DNA of 36,596 nt from Anaerolineales bacterium (GCA_016932475.1 JAFGCU010000105.1:1-36596), one strand, 5' to 3'; positions 1 to 8,717 are shown, counted from the stretch's first letter. Notes: a model not told the origin generated them from the sequence alone. Program-made: numbers and translations.

Positions 1-209
1 CGCCTTCTGGAACCTCGCCGTTCGGTAACATCCATTTTGAGCGGACGAATACCTCTTCGGTAACCGTTATTTATGAGCGAATATGGAAGGCCGGAAAACC
101 GACCGCCCTTGCCGGCCGGAAGCCCGAGACGGCGCGGGCCATCGAATATAATTGGCAGGGGATTGGTCCCAACCTACCACAGGCGGTTTTCGACCGGGAG
201 TGTGCGGTG
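1..209. other. Leading edge of window, no assignable gene
   Basis: No complete gene. The frame of the following glycosyltransferase is open, without a stop or an ATG/GTG/TTG, from base 3 to the GTG at 207. A 5' extension beyond the window therefore cannot be excluded from the sequence alone. In another frame a short coding tail ending AFWNLAVR would stop at 26-28, and could be the end of an upstream gene. Neither reading is strong. Confidence 0.3.
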
Positions 210-2090
210 ATGCCGGTAAAGCGGATCTTCAGCGAAATACCACCCCTTTTGCGATCGAGGAATCCGCGCGAGAATAACCGCGTTCTCCTTGCTGCCGCGC
301 TGGTTCTCGCCGTGTGGCTGTCGGCGGTCGTGTTTACCGAGAGCCGGCACGAATTCTGGCGCGATGAAGTGCGCGCGCTGTCGCTCGCCCGCGCCGCGGA
401 ATCTCCGGCGGATTTGTACCAATCCGTCCAATACGACGGGCACCCGATGGCGTGGCATTTTCTCCTCTACGCCGCGAAATCGATCGCGGATACGCCGCTG
501 GTCCTCCCGGTCCTCGGGATCGGCATCGGCTTCCTGGCGGCGGCCGTATTCATGTTTTTTTCGCCATTCCCGTTCTGGTTCAAATGCCTTTTTATTTTTT
601 CCGCGCTGCCGCTCTATGAATATTCCGTGATGGCGCGGAATTACGGCATAAGCATGCTGCTGCTGTTCCTGATCGCGCTCCTGTACCGGCATCGAGATTC
701 CTTTGGATGGCTGCTGGTGCTCCTTCTCATCCTGCTGGCGAATACCAACGCGCATTCGGTTGTATTCGCCGCGACGATCGCCGCGGTCTGGGCTTGGGAC
801 CTATTCGTCGATCGTGGAGCGGCGCTGCACCGCGGCAAGGTATTCGCGTTCGGCGCGGGGATGGTCCTGCTCTCGGCCGGGATCCTGGTCAGCATCCTTT
901 GTTTCATGCCGCGCGAGAATACAATCCTGAGTCCCATCCGCCAAACGTTGAATTTTCAGAATATCGCCGCGGCCCTTGGGAAAACGGTGCTGCATCCCGA
1001 ACTGACCTTCGACCGGATGATGCCGGATTGGGTTCCGAATGCCCTGGTGGCGGTTATCTTTTTTTTGCTCATCTTCGGGCTTCTGCGGCGGTTCCCGTTG
1101 TTTATCGCCGCCCTGATCGCGGATCTCGCGTTCGGGATCATTTTCGAACTCGTATATCCCGGGTATTACCGACATCAAGGGCTGTTCCTGGTTTTCGCCG
1201 TGTTCCTGTATTGGCTGGGAATGGACCGGGGCGGGGATGCGCCGGCCCCGACGATCCCGCGCCGGCTCTTTTCCATCGGAGCGTATATTGCGCTTCCATT
1301 GATATTCCTGGCGGGGATAACCCAACTGCGGGAGACGGCCTGGCGGGACATCCGATTGGAGATGTCCTCCAGCAGGGCGTTTGGCGAATTTCTCCTGGAT
1401 CCCCAATACCAAAACGCAATCCTGCTTCCCGAACCGGATTACCTGATCGAATCCGTCGCCTATTACGCGGAGAACGACATTTATCTCCCGCGTGAAAGCC
1501 GTTTCAGCAAAACCGTTTCCTGGACGACGGATTCGAGCGCGCTTCTCTCTATGAAGGAATTGCTTGCCACGGCGCGCGAACTGCAAAGCACCCATGGCCG
1601 GCCGGTCCTGATCGTTCTGGGGCATTTTAATCTGGACTTCTCGCAGACTGGAGAATTGAAGTATTCATACAACAAATTATTTACCTGGGATTCCGGCAGC
1701 GGGGCGGATTTCCGAGGGTCCGCCGTCCTGATCGCGGATTATCAGAATGCACTGGAAGATGAAAATTATTCGGTATATGCACTTCGGGATGAACCCGGCG
1801 GTCATGCGCTGGACCGCCCGGACGACGGCAACGGATCCGCCAACGGGTTCGCCGTGTGCGGGCCGGTTTTTTCTGATCCGGTCACGGCCTCCACGGCGGA
1901 GCGGGATTCCGGAATAACTAGTCCTTTTCAATTTTCATTATTTTCATTTCTCTACTACTCACGGCGTGCACGCGCCTCCCGGCTGGGCGCCCTCGGGGCA
2001 GGGGGCTTTGCATTCGTTCTGGTTCCCCGTCCACACCCAGCAGCCGAGCGGGTCCGGCTCCACAATCGGCACTCCGCTCACATCACCTGA
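210..2090 (+). CDS. Polytopic membrane glycosyltransferase, GT-C / ArnT-PMT (GT39-like)
   Basis: Probably transfers a sugar from a polyprenyl-phosphate donor on the outer face of the cytoplasmic membrane; the acceptor is unknown. Seen: a short N-terminus, a first membrane span at about residues 24-43, then EFWRDE with the acidic pair D52-E53. This matches the catalytic Asp-Glu of the first external loop in GT-C enzymes. YDGHPMAWHFLLY follows, also typical. About ten further hydrophobic segments run to about residue 390, with a soluble C-terminal part after them. ATG 210 is preceded by GGGAG at 196-200; a GTG at 207 is equally possible. The last 44 codons run antisense through the 3' end of the convergent beta-helix gene and look unlike protein, so the natural stop may have been lost or shifted near 1915-1920. 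The family call is good; the substrate is not determinable. Confidence 0.7.
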   Translation: MPVKRIFSEIPPLLRSRNPRENNRVLLAAALVLAVWLSAVVFTESRHEFWRDEVRALSLARAAESPADLYQSVQYDGHPMAWHFLLYAAKSIADTPLVLPVLGIGIGFLAAAVFMFFSPFPFWFKCLFIFSALPLYEYSVMARNYGISMLLLFLIALLYRHRDSFGWLLVLLLILLANTNAHSVVFAATIAAVWAWDLFVDRGAALHRGKVFAFGAGMVLLSAGILVSILCFMPRENTILSPIRQTLNFQNIAAALGKTVLHPELTFDRMMPDWVPNALVAVIFFLLIFGLLRRFPLFIAALIADLAFGIIFELVYPGYYRHQGLFLVFAVFLYWLGMDRGGDAPAPTIPRRLFSIGAYIALPLIFLAGITQLRETAWRDIRLEMSSSRAFGEFLLDPQYQNAILLPEPDYLIESVAYYAENDIYLPRESRFSKTVSWTTDSSALLSMKELLATARELQSTHGRPVLIVLGHFNLDFSQTGELKYSYNKLFTWDSGSGADFRGSAVLIADYQNALEDENYSVYALRDEPGGHALDRPDDGNGSANGFAVCGPVFSDPVTASTAERDSGITSPFQFSLFSFLYYSRRARASRLGALGAGGFAFVLVPRPHPAAERVRLHNRHSAHIT

Positions 2091-4268
2091 TGCCTCCGCA
2101 TTTTCCCCGAAGACCCAACACTGCGTCTGTGTGCCGGGCACCTGCACCTGCCACCAGGAGTTGTTTGGATTTCGTCCGATGATCGGCACGGTAAGACCCG
2201 GCGGCAGGCTGGTTACGATGTCGTAATCGGTGCCCGGCCCGCGGCGGCAGTTGGCGTTGTTCCGCATCGAGGCGGCGGGGATGGATGAGGTGGGCGTCGG
2301 CGTGGATTTATCCGCAGAATCGGGCAACCATATGGTAGGAGTCGCCGGATGGATGAAAGCCGAGGTACCCTCCCGTGCGTCGACTCCTTCCGGTTGCGGA
2401 AGGGCGCTGATCGTCAACCCCGGATTCGACGGCGGTCTCTCCTGCCGCGCGGGCCAACTAATTTCCACGAAAGGCATGTTCAAGAAAACCACGGCAAGGC
2501 CGGCGCCGAGAAAAACGCCGAGAATCACCCAGGGAGCTTGGCGCAGGGTGAGCGGCTGGCGCCGGAGGGCGATCAGCAGCGCCGATCCGGCGCCGGCACC
2601 GGCGCCTCCGAAGAGGAAGATCCATGCCGCAAGTGTGGGGAGGCGGAAACACAATAGTGCCGTCGCGTTCCGCGAGAAAACCGATGTGTTGCCGAGAGCG
2701 TCGGTGGCGGTGGCGGTGATCAGGTCGCAGGTGCGCAACTCCGGAACCGGTATCGAAAAGGAACCGTCGCTGCCGGCCGTTTCCCGTTCCAGGAATGTTT
2801 TTCCTTCTCCGAATCCGGTCGGGTCCGCGGCCGCAATGAATAACTCCACTCTGCAGCCGGGACACGCCGTCCCGATGATCGAGCCGCGGACATAGCGGAG
2901 CCCGGCCGGGGGCTCCACATCGTTGGCATAGGCCGGATCGGGGATGTGGATCCCCAAACCCCCGTTGTCGAACATGCTGTTGGCGCGGATATTGATCCGC
3001 ATCCCGTCGGCGGGAATCGTACCCTCTTCCACGCTCAGATGGATGCCATCGCCGCCGTTGTGGTGAATGAGATTATGTTGAATGAAGACCTGTGAGGCCG
3101 AGTCGATCCAAACGCCGTCTTCGGTGTTATATGCAATCACATTCCCGGCTTCATAGAAACCGGTCCCCAGAAGCGCGCCCGAGGGAACGATGTCCAGCGT
3201 CGCCAATTCCGGATCGGGGTGGATGAACACGCCGATCCGATTGGGGATCGCCGTACCGCTGAAGTCGACTCCAATCCGGTTGTTCAGGATCTGGTTCCCG
3301 ATGCCGGTTATTTCGACCCCGATATCGTTATCGACGATGACATTCCCCTCGTAGATGCCGGTCCCTCCGATCCGGTTATCGCCTTCGAAAGTGGCAAGAA
3401 GAATTCCGATTTCGTTGCCGATCGGCACCATGGAGGATGGAATACAACCGATATAATTTCTGATGATCGTATTTCCACCGGAATACACTTGAATTCCTAA
3501 CTCATTGCCGACTATGGTATTGCGTTCGATGGTCGTTTCATACCCGGCTGTGCTAAGACTGATGCCGCGATGGTTCCCCCGGCGCGTTGCTCCGCGGATC
3601 ACGGTGCCGATATGGCTGTCCTGGATCGTCGAATGGCCGGCGCGGACATCGATCCCGACGGCGTTGTTGGCGACGGTGGCACCGCGGATGGTGTTGTCTT
3701 CTCCCGACAGGAGGATTCCGATCTCATTGGAGGTCGGTTCTGGAATAAACCCCTCCCCGAGATATTCCCCGACTGCGATCCGATAAAGGAAATTCCTTTC
3801 CCCATTCACGCGGATTCCATCACTATTGAATCCCAGGAACCCCAACCCGCGGACCGTGTTGCGGTCGGAGCGGATGATCATACCCGTTCCGGCGTTCCCC
3901 AATCCGTGCAAGTAAACCTTTCCGCCGGGTTGGGTGGTGGCGTCAATCTCCGTGTCGTTGTCCCAGATATTCAATTCCTGATAGGTAAGCCCCGGATGCG
4001 CGGGATCTCCGAGGTATATGATGTACGGCGGATCGCCCGGAAGATCGAAGGTGATGCGATCCGGTCCGGGATGAACGTTCGCCGAGACGACCGCTTCCCA
4101 TAGGGAACAATGGTCAAGCGTGCACGGCCAATCACCCAAATCCCACCGTTGATCCGTGGTATTGACTACATAAGTGCTCGCCTGAACGGTTGAGGGGATG
4201 GCCAGCGCCCCCGCCACAAGTCCGAGGATGCCAAAAGTGGTGATTATCCGCAAATATCTTTGATTCAT
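1959..4268 (-). CDS. Secreted right-handed beta-helix protein with membrane anchor and SH3-like Cys-rich tail
   Basis: Predicted cell-surface protein of 769 residues, the only clear - strand gene. Seen in order: a signal peptide (about 1-30, ending STVQA); a CSLWEAVVSAN segment of the CSLREA-like kind found before parallel beta-helices; many NxIxxNxIGIxV-type rungs (about 80-450) as in NosD/pectate-lyase-fold proteins; an Ig-like carbohydrate-binding-like domain (about 455-535); two hydrophobic spans separated by RRQPLTLRQ (about 540-610); a low-complexity Pro/Ser/Thr linker; a bacterial SH3-like segment (NCRRGPGTDYDIVTSLPPG); and a Cys-rich end (CWVWTGNQNECKAPCPEGA). The start has GAGGT six bases upstream. 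No catalytic residues are recognised, so binding or adhesion is as likely as lyase activity. Its stop lies inside the convergent glycosyltransferase frame. Confidence 0.75.
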   Translation of the reverse strand: MNQRYLRIITTFGILGLVAGALAIPSTVQASTYVVNTTDQRWDLGDWPCTLDHCSLWEAVVSANVHPGPDRITFDLPGDPPYIIYLGDPAHPGLTYQELNIWDNDTEIDATTQPGGKVYLHGLGNAGTGMIIRSDRNTVRGLGFLGFNSDGIRVNGERNFLYRIAVGEYLGEGFIPEPTSNEIGILLSGEDNTIRGATVANNAVGIDVRAGHSTIQDSHIGTVIRGATRRGNHRGISLSTAGYETTIERNTIVGNELGIQVYSGGNTIIRNYIGCIPSSMVPIGNEIGILLATFEGDNRIGGTGIYEGNVIVDNDIGVEITGIGNQILNNRIGVDFSGTAIPNRIGVFIHPDPELATLDIVPSGALLGTGFYEAGNVIAYNTEDGVWIDSASQVFIQHNLIHHNGGDGIHLSVEEGTIPADGMRINIRANSMFDNGGLGIHIPDPAYANDVEPPAGLRYVRGSIIGTACPGCRVELFIAAADPTGFGEGKTFLERETAGSDGSFSIPVPELRTCDLITATATDALGNTSVFSRNATALLCFRLPTLAAWIFLFGGAGAGAGSALLIALRRQPLTLRQAPWVILGVFLGAGLAVVFLNMPFVEISWPARQERPPSNPGLTISALPQPEGVDAREGTSAFIHPATPTIWLPDSADKSTPTPTSSIPAASMRNNANCRRGPGTDYDIVTSLPPGLTVPIIGRNPNNSWWQVQVPGTQTQCWVFGENAEASGDVSGVPIVEPDPLGCWVWTGNQNECKAPCPEGAQPGGACTP

Positions 4269-4300
4269 CTTTCTACCTCGCGGGAGATTTTTTTCAACGT

Positions 4301-4384
4301 GGATTTCACGGATAGGATCACATGGATTAACTGGATAGCGAAAAAAGCAATATCCGTGTCATCCGCCTTGCATCCGTGGAATCT
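4301..4384. repeat. Imperfect inverted repeat of CACGGAT type
   Basis: GGATTTCACGGAT (4301-4313) pairs with ATCCGTGGAATCT (4372-4384) with two mismatches. Degenerate CACGGAT/ATCCGTG words lie between the arms. It sits between the beta-helix gene start and the decayed copy of that gene's 3' end, so it may mark the duplication joint. Confidence 0.5.
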
Positions 4385-4389
4385 GTGGT

Positions 4390-4590
4390 TTATGGTTGGC
4401 ATGCCCCTCCCGGTTGGGCGCCCTCGGGGCAGGGGGCTTTGCATTCGTTTTTGTATCCCATCCACACCCAGCAACCGAGCGGGTCTGCCTCGACAATCGG
4501 CACTGTGCTCGTATTTCCGGACGTTTCCATTCTCTCCTTATACAACCAGCAGTGGTTCACGCTGACTGCTTTTCCTCCGGCATGCTGCGG
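4390..4590 (-). pseudogene. Decayed duplicate of the 3' end of the beta-helix/SH3 gene
   Basis: On the - strand this stretch reads VPIVEADPLGCWVW, then NECKAPCPEGAQPGGACQP and a TAA at 4390-4392. That is nearly identical to the last 36 residues of the beta-helix protein (VPIVEPDPLGCWVW, NECKAPCPEGAQPGGACTP). Upstream, HCWLYKERMETSGNTST still aligns with QCWVFGENAEASGDVSG; beyond that the similarity fades and no credible full-length start exists. An in-frame ATG at 4528-4530 with AAGGAGAG before it could still express 46 residues. I read it as the remnant of a tandem paralogue. The alternative is a stand-alone Cys-rich mini-protein. Confidence 0.6.
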
Positions 4591-4923
4591 GCAGGAAACG
4601 CAAAGCGGGCCGATAAATCGGAGGATGATAATATGAGTTGTTTTGGTGGGTATGTAGTCAGGGATGTGTGCACTTTCTACAGTAGCATAATTACCGACGT
4701 GGAATAACTCTAGAATCTATTCAAAACCTCCAACCAGCCGTTTTTTCAGGAGAGGCCGACCCGTCCGCGGAATTGGATAAAAAAATGGCCTTCCGCAAAG
4801 GAGGGGACGCCGGAAGGAGGGGATTTTGGGCAAGGGGGCGATCCGGCTAGTGGCCGTTCCCTTATCGGCCATGGAAGGGCTTCCAACCGCGAAAGGGATG
4901 CCCCGATGGAAAGAGGAGGAAAT
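4591..4923. other. Intergenic stretch upstream of the GH4 gene, with a hairpin
   Basis: No convincing gene. A possible hairpin pairs CCTTCCG (4789-4795) with CGGAAGG (4811-4817). Purine-rich Shine-Dalgarno-like words are frequent, and one at 4913-4919 serves the next small ORF. The promoter for the GH4 gene should lie here, but I cannot point to convincing -35 and -10 hexamers. Confidence 0.4.
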
Positions 4924-5025
4924 ATGATCCCTATAAGCTATACTTGCAGTGACTTCTTTGGTAATCTTGCCGGTGCAGGCGCCGGCCTGCAAATACCAGT
5001 ATCTATCATTGGAGGTGCGGCATGA
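4924..5025 (+). CDS. Candidate 33-residue leader peptide overlapping the GH4 start
   Basis: An ATG preceded four bases away by GAGGAGG (4913-4919) opens a 33-codon frame that begins MIPISYTC and ends SIIGGAA. Its TGA (5023-5025) shares bases with the ATG of the GH4 gene (5022-5024). This ATGA overlap is the usual sign of translational coupling. A GCAGGC/GCCTGC hairpin (4975-4990) lies inside it. No family recognised. It could be a leader peptide, a small real protein, or chance in a GC-rich region; only the spacing and overlap argue for it. Confidence 0.4.
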   Translation: MIPISYTCSDFFGNLAGAGAGLQIPVSIIGGAA

Positions 5026-6317
5026 AAATAACGGTCATCGGCGGCGGATCCACCTATTCCCCCGAACTGGTCAACGGCCTGCTCGAACGCACAAAAATAC
5101 TGCCGGTGCGCGAGCTGTGGCTGGTGGATATCGATCCGGAACGCCTGGAAGTCGTCGGCGGATTTATCCGGCGGATGGTCGGTGCGGCGGGCAGCCCGTT
5201 CTCCGTTGAATTAACGGACGACTACAAGCAGGCCGTTGCGGGCGCTTCCTATGTGGTCACCCAGCTGCGGGTCGGACAGATGCCCGCCCGCCGCGAAGAT
5301 GAATACCTCGGCAAGCGCCACGGCCTGATCGGCCAGGAGACGACCGGAGTCGGCGGGATGGCGAAAGCCCTGCGGACGATCCCGGTCATCCGCGCGATTG
5401 CCGCCGAGATGCACCGCGTCTCGCCCGCGGCGGTGCTCGCCAACTTCACCAATCCCGCCGGGCTGGTCACGCAGGCTCTGACCGACGTCCTGCCGCAAGG
5501 GCAGGGGATCGGTGTGTGCAACGTGCCGATCACCACCCGGATGAGTATCATCGAGCGCATGGAAAAAATGACCGGAACGAAAATCGATCCCGCGCGGACC
5601 CGGCTCGACACGCTCGGGCTCAACCATCTATCCTGGCACCGGGGGTTTACTCTAGACGGGGAGGATCTGTGGGGGCAGATCCTGGCGGAAACGGTGAAGG
5701 AATTGCGGGATCAGAAAGAACCGGAATGGGATCCGGATTGGATCGAGAAGAACCGGCTGATCCCGAATTACTACCTGCAATACTATTACCATACCGATCA
5801 TAAACTTGCGGCGCAGGAAAAGTGGCCCCCCTCGCGGGCCGAAGAGGTGATGGAGGTCGAGAAGCGGCTGCTGGCGGAATACGCCGAACCGGACCGCACC
5901 TCCCCGCCGGATGACCTGACCAAGCGCGGCGGCGCCTATTATTCCACCGCGGCGACCCAGCTGATCGCCGCCCATCACGCCGGGCAGGGGGAAGTGCACG
6001 TGGTCAACATCGCCCACAACGGGGTGGTGGAGGGCTGGCCGAAGGATTGGGTGCTCGAGATGCCGGTCAATGTGTCACGCGGAAAAGTGGAACCTCTCCC
6101 CGCGCCGCCGCTGCCGAAGATGTGCTTCGACCTGATCGCACGCGTCAAGGATTATGAACTTCTGACAGTCCAGGCGGCGGTCCATGGCGATCGCAAGGCG
6201 GCCCGCGACGCGCTGTTGGCGCACCCGTTGGGGCCGAAAGCGGACCGGGTGGACGCTGTCTTGCAGGATCTGCTCGAGACCAATCGCAAGCACCTGCCGT
6301 TGTTCTGGGAAGGATGA
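5022..6317 (+). CDS. GH4 glycosidase, 6-phospho-beta-glucosidase / ChbF-like
   Basis: NAD- and divalent-metal-dependent glycoside hydrolase of family GH4, acting in the cytoplasm by oxidation at C3 and elimination. Seen: a Rossmann start VIGGGSTYSPELV (residues 5-17), GQETTGVGG (104-112), FTNPAG, Cys166 in GVCNVP and Asn201-His202 in GLNHLSW; these Cys and His positions are the metal ligands in the family. Full length at 431 residues. GGAGG (5011-5015) lies six bases before the start. The family normally uses 6-phosphorylated substrates, yet no PTS is nearby; a sugar kinase follows instead. With the SIS and ChbG genes downstream, a beta-linked amino-sugar disaccharide is the best guess. The exact substrate is uncertain. 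Confidence 0.85.
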   Translation: MKITVIGGGSTYSPELVNGLLERTKILPVRELWLVDIDPERLEVVGGFIRRMVGAAGSPFSVELTDDYKQAVAGASYVVTQLRVGQMPARREDEYLGKRHGLIGQETTGVGGMAKALRTIPVIRAIAAEMHRVSPAAVLANFTNPAGLVTQALTDVLPQGQGIGVCNVPITTRMSIIERMEKMTGTKIDPARTRLDTLGLNHLSWHRGFTLDGEDLWGQILAETVKELRDQKEPEWDPDWIEKNRLIPNYYLQYYYHTDHKLAAQEKWPPSRAEEVMEVEKRLLAEYAEPDRTSPPDDLTKRGGAYYSTAATQLIAAHHAGQGEVHVVNIAHNGVVEGWPKDWVLEMPVNVSRGKVEPLPAPPLPKMCFDLIARVKDYELLTVQAAVHGDRKAARDALLAHPLGPKADRVDAVLQDLLETNRKHLPLFWEG

Positions 6318-6369
6318 AATGTCTCCCATGCCGGGACTATCCAAGAAGAATCACTTGAACACCCGGGTT

Positions 6370-6467
6370 CGTCATGCCCGCGTGTTCCCAGCGGGCATCC
6401 ACTCCTGAGAACCATGGATTCCCGCTACGAACACACCCGCTTCGCGAGTGCAAGCGCGGGAATGACG
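6370..6467. repeat. Dispersed inverted repeat, GTCATGCCCGCG type
   Basis: Arms 6371-6382 (GTCATGCCCGCG) and 6455-6466 (CGCGGGAATGAC) pair with one mismatch, with further self-complementary CGGG-rich words inside. The element fills most of the gap between the GH4 and kinase genes. Similar arms recur near 7553, 15053 and 26265. Confidence 0.7.
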
Positions 6468-6557
6468 ACCAAACCAAGGCAAGGTATCACCCGAAAAAAC
6501 CATCCTTTCGCTTTCTGGACAGCCCCAGTGATCTTCAGGGGGGAGGCAAATAACGGA

Positions 6558-7544
6558 ATGTCATCGGATCGGAAAATTCTCCTGGGCGTGGATATCGGCG
6601 CGACCAAAACCCGGGCGCTGCTGGTCGATGAAAACGGCGCGGTGCTGGGCTTCGGCATCGCCGGGCCCGGCAATCACGAATCGGTCGGCTGGGACGGTTT
6701 GACGGCCGCGCTGCAGACGGCGTTGGATATCGCCTGCAAAGACGCGGGTGTTGGGATCTCGGATATTCTCGCGGCAGGATTTGGAATCGGCGGACTGGAT
6801 TGGGATGCGCAGGAGCCGGATACGCGGAAGGCGATCGGGAAAACCGGATTGAGCTGTCCGATGCACCTCGTAAACGACACCATCCTGGGCCTGGTCGCCG
6901 GCGCTCCGGAAAGGTGGGGAATCGCGGTTGTATCCGGGACCGGATGCAACTGCTGGGGATGGAACCGGGAGCGCACCCGGATCGGGAGGGTGACCGGCGG
7001 CGGGATCGGGATGGGGGAGGGTGCGGGCGCCACGGAATTGATGGCCGAAGCGGTCAAGGCGGTCGGGCGCGCATGGACCAAACGGAGTCCTGCGACCGCC
7101 CTGACGGATGTTTTTCTCGAATGCACCGGCGCGCGTGATCTGCCCGACATGTTCGAGGGGCTGATGGAGGACCGCTACCGCCTGGAACCCTGCACGGCTC
7201 CGCGGATCTTTGAAACGGCGGCGCAGGGGGACGCGGTCGCGATGGGATTGATCGATTGGGCCGGGACGGAACTTGGGGAAATGGTGGTTGCGGTAACCCG
7301 TCAATTGGAATTCCAGAAGCTGGAATTCGATGTGGTGATGATCGGCAGCATGTTCGAAGCCGGCCCGGTGCTTACGGATCCGATGCGCCGAAAAGTGCAT
7401 TCGGAAGCGCCCCGCGCGCGCTTTATCCGGCTGGCCTGCCCGCCGGTCGTCGGCGCGGCGATTCTGGCGATGGAGCAGGGCGGCTTCCCGGTCGGCGAAG
7501 CGGAACGGTCACGGCTTGGACGCGAAACGATCGCGCGCATATAG
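6558..7544 (+). CDS. BadF/BadG-family sugar kinase, N-acetylglucosamine-kinase-like
   Basis: ATP-dependent cytoplasmic sugar kinase of the actin-like (ASKHA) fold. Seen: phosphate-1 motif GVDIGATKTRALLVDENG (10-27), GIGGLDW, phosphate-2 motif VSGTGCN (125-131), and a glycine-rich GGGIGMGEGAG stretch (147-157). Length is 328 residues, normal for the family. The ATG at 6558 is chosen because a GGGGAGG word lies about 12 bases upstream and the family motif starts right after it; an in-frame ATG at 6414 falls inside the repeat element. Next to a GH4 hydrolase, a GlmS-like SIS protein and ChbG, N-acetylglucosamine or glucosamine is the likely substrate. Other hexoses cannot be ruled out. Confidence 0.82.
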   Translation: MSSDRKILLGVDIGATKTRALLVDENGAVLGFGIAGPGNHESVGWDGLTAALQTALDIACKDAGVGISDILAAGFGIGGLDWDAQEPDTRKAIGKTGLSCPMHLVNDTILGLVAGAPERWGIAVVSGTGCNCWGWNRERTRIGRVTGGGIGMGEGAGATELMAEAVKAVGRAWTKRSPATALTDVFLECTGARDLPDMFEGLMEDRYRLEPCTAPRIFETAAQGDAVAMGLIDWAGTELGEMVVAVTRQLEFQKLEFDVVMIGSMFEAGPVLTDPMRRKVHSEAPRARFIRLACPPVVGAAILAMEQGGFPVGEAERSRLGRETIARI

Positions 7545-7552
7545 CTATAGTC

Positions 7553-7648
7553 GTCATTCCGAGGAGCCGCAGGCTCCGAGGAATCGGTTGCTATTATTCT
7601 CGAGTTACCGATTCCTCGCCTTCGCCTTCGGCTCCGTCTCGGAATGAC
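7553..7648. repeat. Nested inverted repeat, GTCATTCCGAG type
   Basis: Outer arms GTCATTCCGAG (7553-7563) and CTCGGAATGAC (7638-7648) are perfect. Inner arms GAGGAATCGGT (7578-7588) and ACCGATTCCTC (7607-7617) are also perfect. The element fills the gap between the kinase and SIS genes and could fold as a long hairpin in mRNA, possibly attenuating or protecting the transcript. Confidence 0.8.
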
Positions 7649-7679
7649 ATCCCACAATTGCGAAAGGGCCGGCCAACCG

Positions 7680-8717
7680 ATGGAATCTCTGCTTTGGAAG
7701 GAAATCCAAGAACAACCGGAGATTATCCGGCAATTGATCGCCGCCGAGCACGATCATGTGCTCCGCCTCGGCCGCGAACTGCGCGGGAAGAACTGCCGCT
7801 TCATCTACTTGGCGGCGCGCGGCACGTCCGACAACGCCGCCCGCTACGGCCAGTATCTGTTCGGCGGAATCAACCGCCTGCCGGTCGCGCTCAGCGCACC
7901 CTCGCTGTTCACCGCCTACCAGACTCCGCCCCGTCTGGAGGGCGCGCTGGTGCTGGGCATCTCGCAATCCGGCCAGTCGCCGGATATCGTCGAGGTGCTG
8001 GGAGAGGCTCGCCGGCAGGGTGCGCCGACCGTCGCGATCACCAACGACGGCGATTCACCGCTTGCCCGGGCGGCCGAACACGTGCTCCTGCTGGGGGCGG
8101 GGCGCGAGTTGAGCGTGGCGGCCACAAAAACCTACACGGCGACTCTCGCCTTGATCGCGATGCTGTCGCTTGCGCTCGACGACCGGCTGCGTCCGGAGAG
8201 TCTGCTGCCGGTCGTTCCGTGGATGGAAACCGCCCTGAAATCCGAGCCGCAGGCGCAGGCCGCCGCCGAACGGATGGCCGATTCCAGCCGGGCGGTCGTT
8301 CTCGGACGCGGCTACCATTACTGCACCGCGCATGAGATCGCGCTTAAGATCAAAGAACTCTCCGGTGTCGAGGCCGAACCGTATTCCACGGCGGATTTCA
8401 AGCACGGACCGATTGCGATGGCGGAGGGCGGGCTCCCGGTGATCCTTGTTTCGTACGGCACGACTTTCCGGCGGGAAATGGAGGTACTGGCCGATCTCGT
8501 CCGGTCACAGGGCGCGCGCGTTCTTCCGCTGGCCGACGAACTCCCGGGGATGCAGCCGGCCGACAGCTGGATCCCCCTTCCGCCGGGGGAACCCGAGTGG
8601 CTGACGCCGATTGCCGCCATCCTGCCCGGCCAGCTGCTGGCGTTCCACCTGACCCGCGCCCGCGGCCTGGACCCGGACCGCCCGCGGCACATCCGCAAAG
8701 TGACATTGACGCATTGA
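7680..8717 (+). CDS. Double-SIS-domain protein, GlmS isomerase-like (GlmD/AgaS type)
   Basis: Sugar-phosphate isomerase/deaminase-like protein of 345 residues with two SIS domains and no glutaminase domain. Seen: RGTSDNAARYGQYL (47-60) and GISQSGQSPD (93-102) in the first SIS; GRELSVAATKTYT between domains; ELSGVEAEPYSTADFKHGP (226-244) in the second, which parallels the GlmS fructose-6-phosphate site. Proteins of this architecture act as isomerising glucosamine-6-phosphate deaminases (GlmD) or related amino-sugar isomerases. The ATG at 7680 is preferred over the in-frame ATG at 7644, which is part of the repeat arm. Together with the kinase it would convert a phosphorylated amino sugar to fructose-6-phosphate and ammonia; that role is inferred. 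Confidence 0.8.
   Translation: MESLLWKEIQEQPEIIRQLIAAEHDHVLRLGRELRGKNCRFIYLAARGTSDNAARYGQYLFGGINRLPVALSAPSLFTAYQTPPRLEGALVLGISQSGQSPDIVEVLGEARRQGAPTVAITNDGDSPLARAAEHVLLLGAGRELSVAATKTYTATLALIAMLSLALDDRLRPESLLPVVPWMETALKSEPQAQAAAERMADSSRAVVLGRGYHYCTAHEIALKIKELSGVEAEPYSTADFKHGPIAMAEGGLPVILVSYGTTFRREMEVLADLVRSQGARVLPLADELPGMQPADSWIPLPPGEPEWLTPIAAILPGQLLAFHLTRARGLDPDRPRHIRKVTLTH

Noticed and set aside
1959-4268. Pectate lyase reading of the beta-helix protein
   Set aside because: The rungs are of the generic NosD-like kind and no lyase calcium-binding or Arg catalytic motif was found. Its location near pectin genes alone is not enough.
4633-4707. Short 24-codon frame with GGAGG eight bases upstream
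   Set aside because: No similarity, and no coupling to a neighbour; such starts occur by chance in purine-rich spacers. Less support than the 4924 frame.
5022-6317. First GH4 as a second alpha-galacturonidase of the pectin pathway
   Set aside because: Its N-terminal motif (GGGSTYSPELV) and NHLSW fit the 6-phospho-beta-glucosidase branch, unlike the GGGSRDWA form of the enzyme at 19072, and its neighbours are amino-sugar genes.
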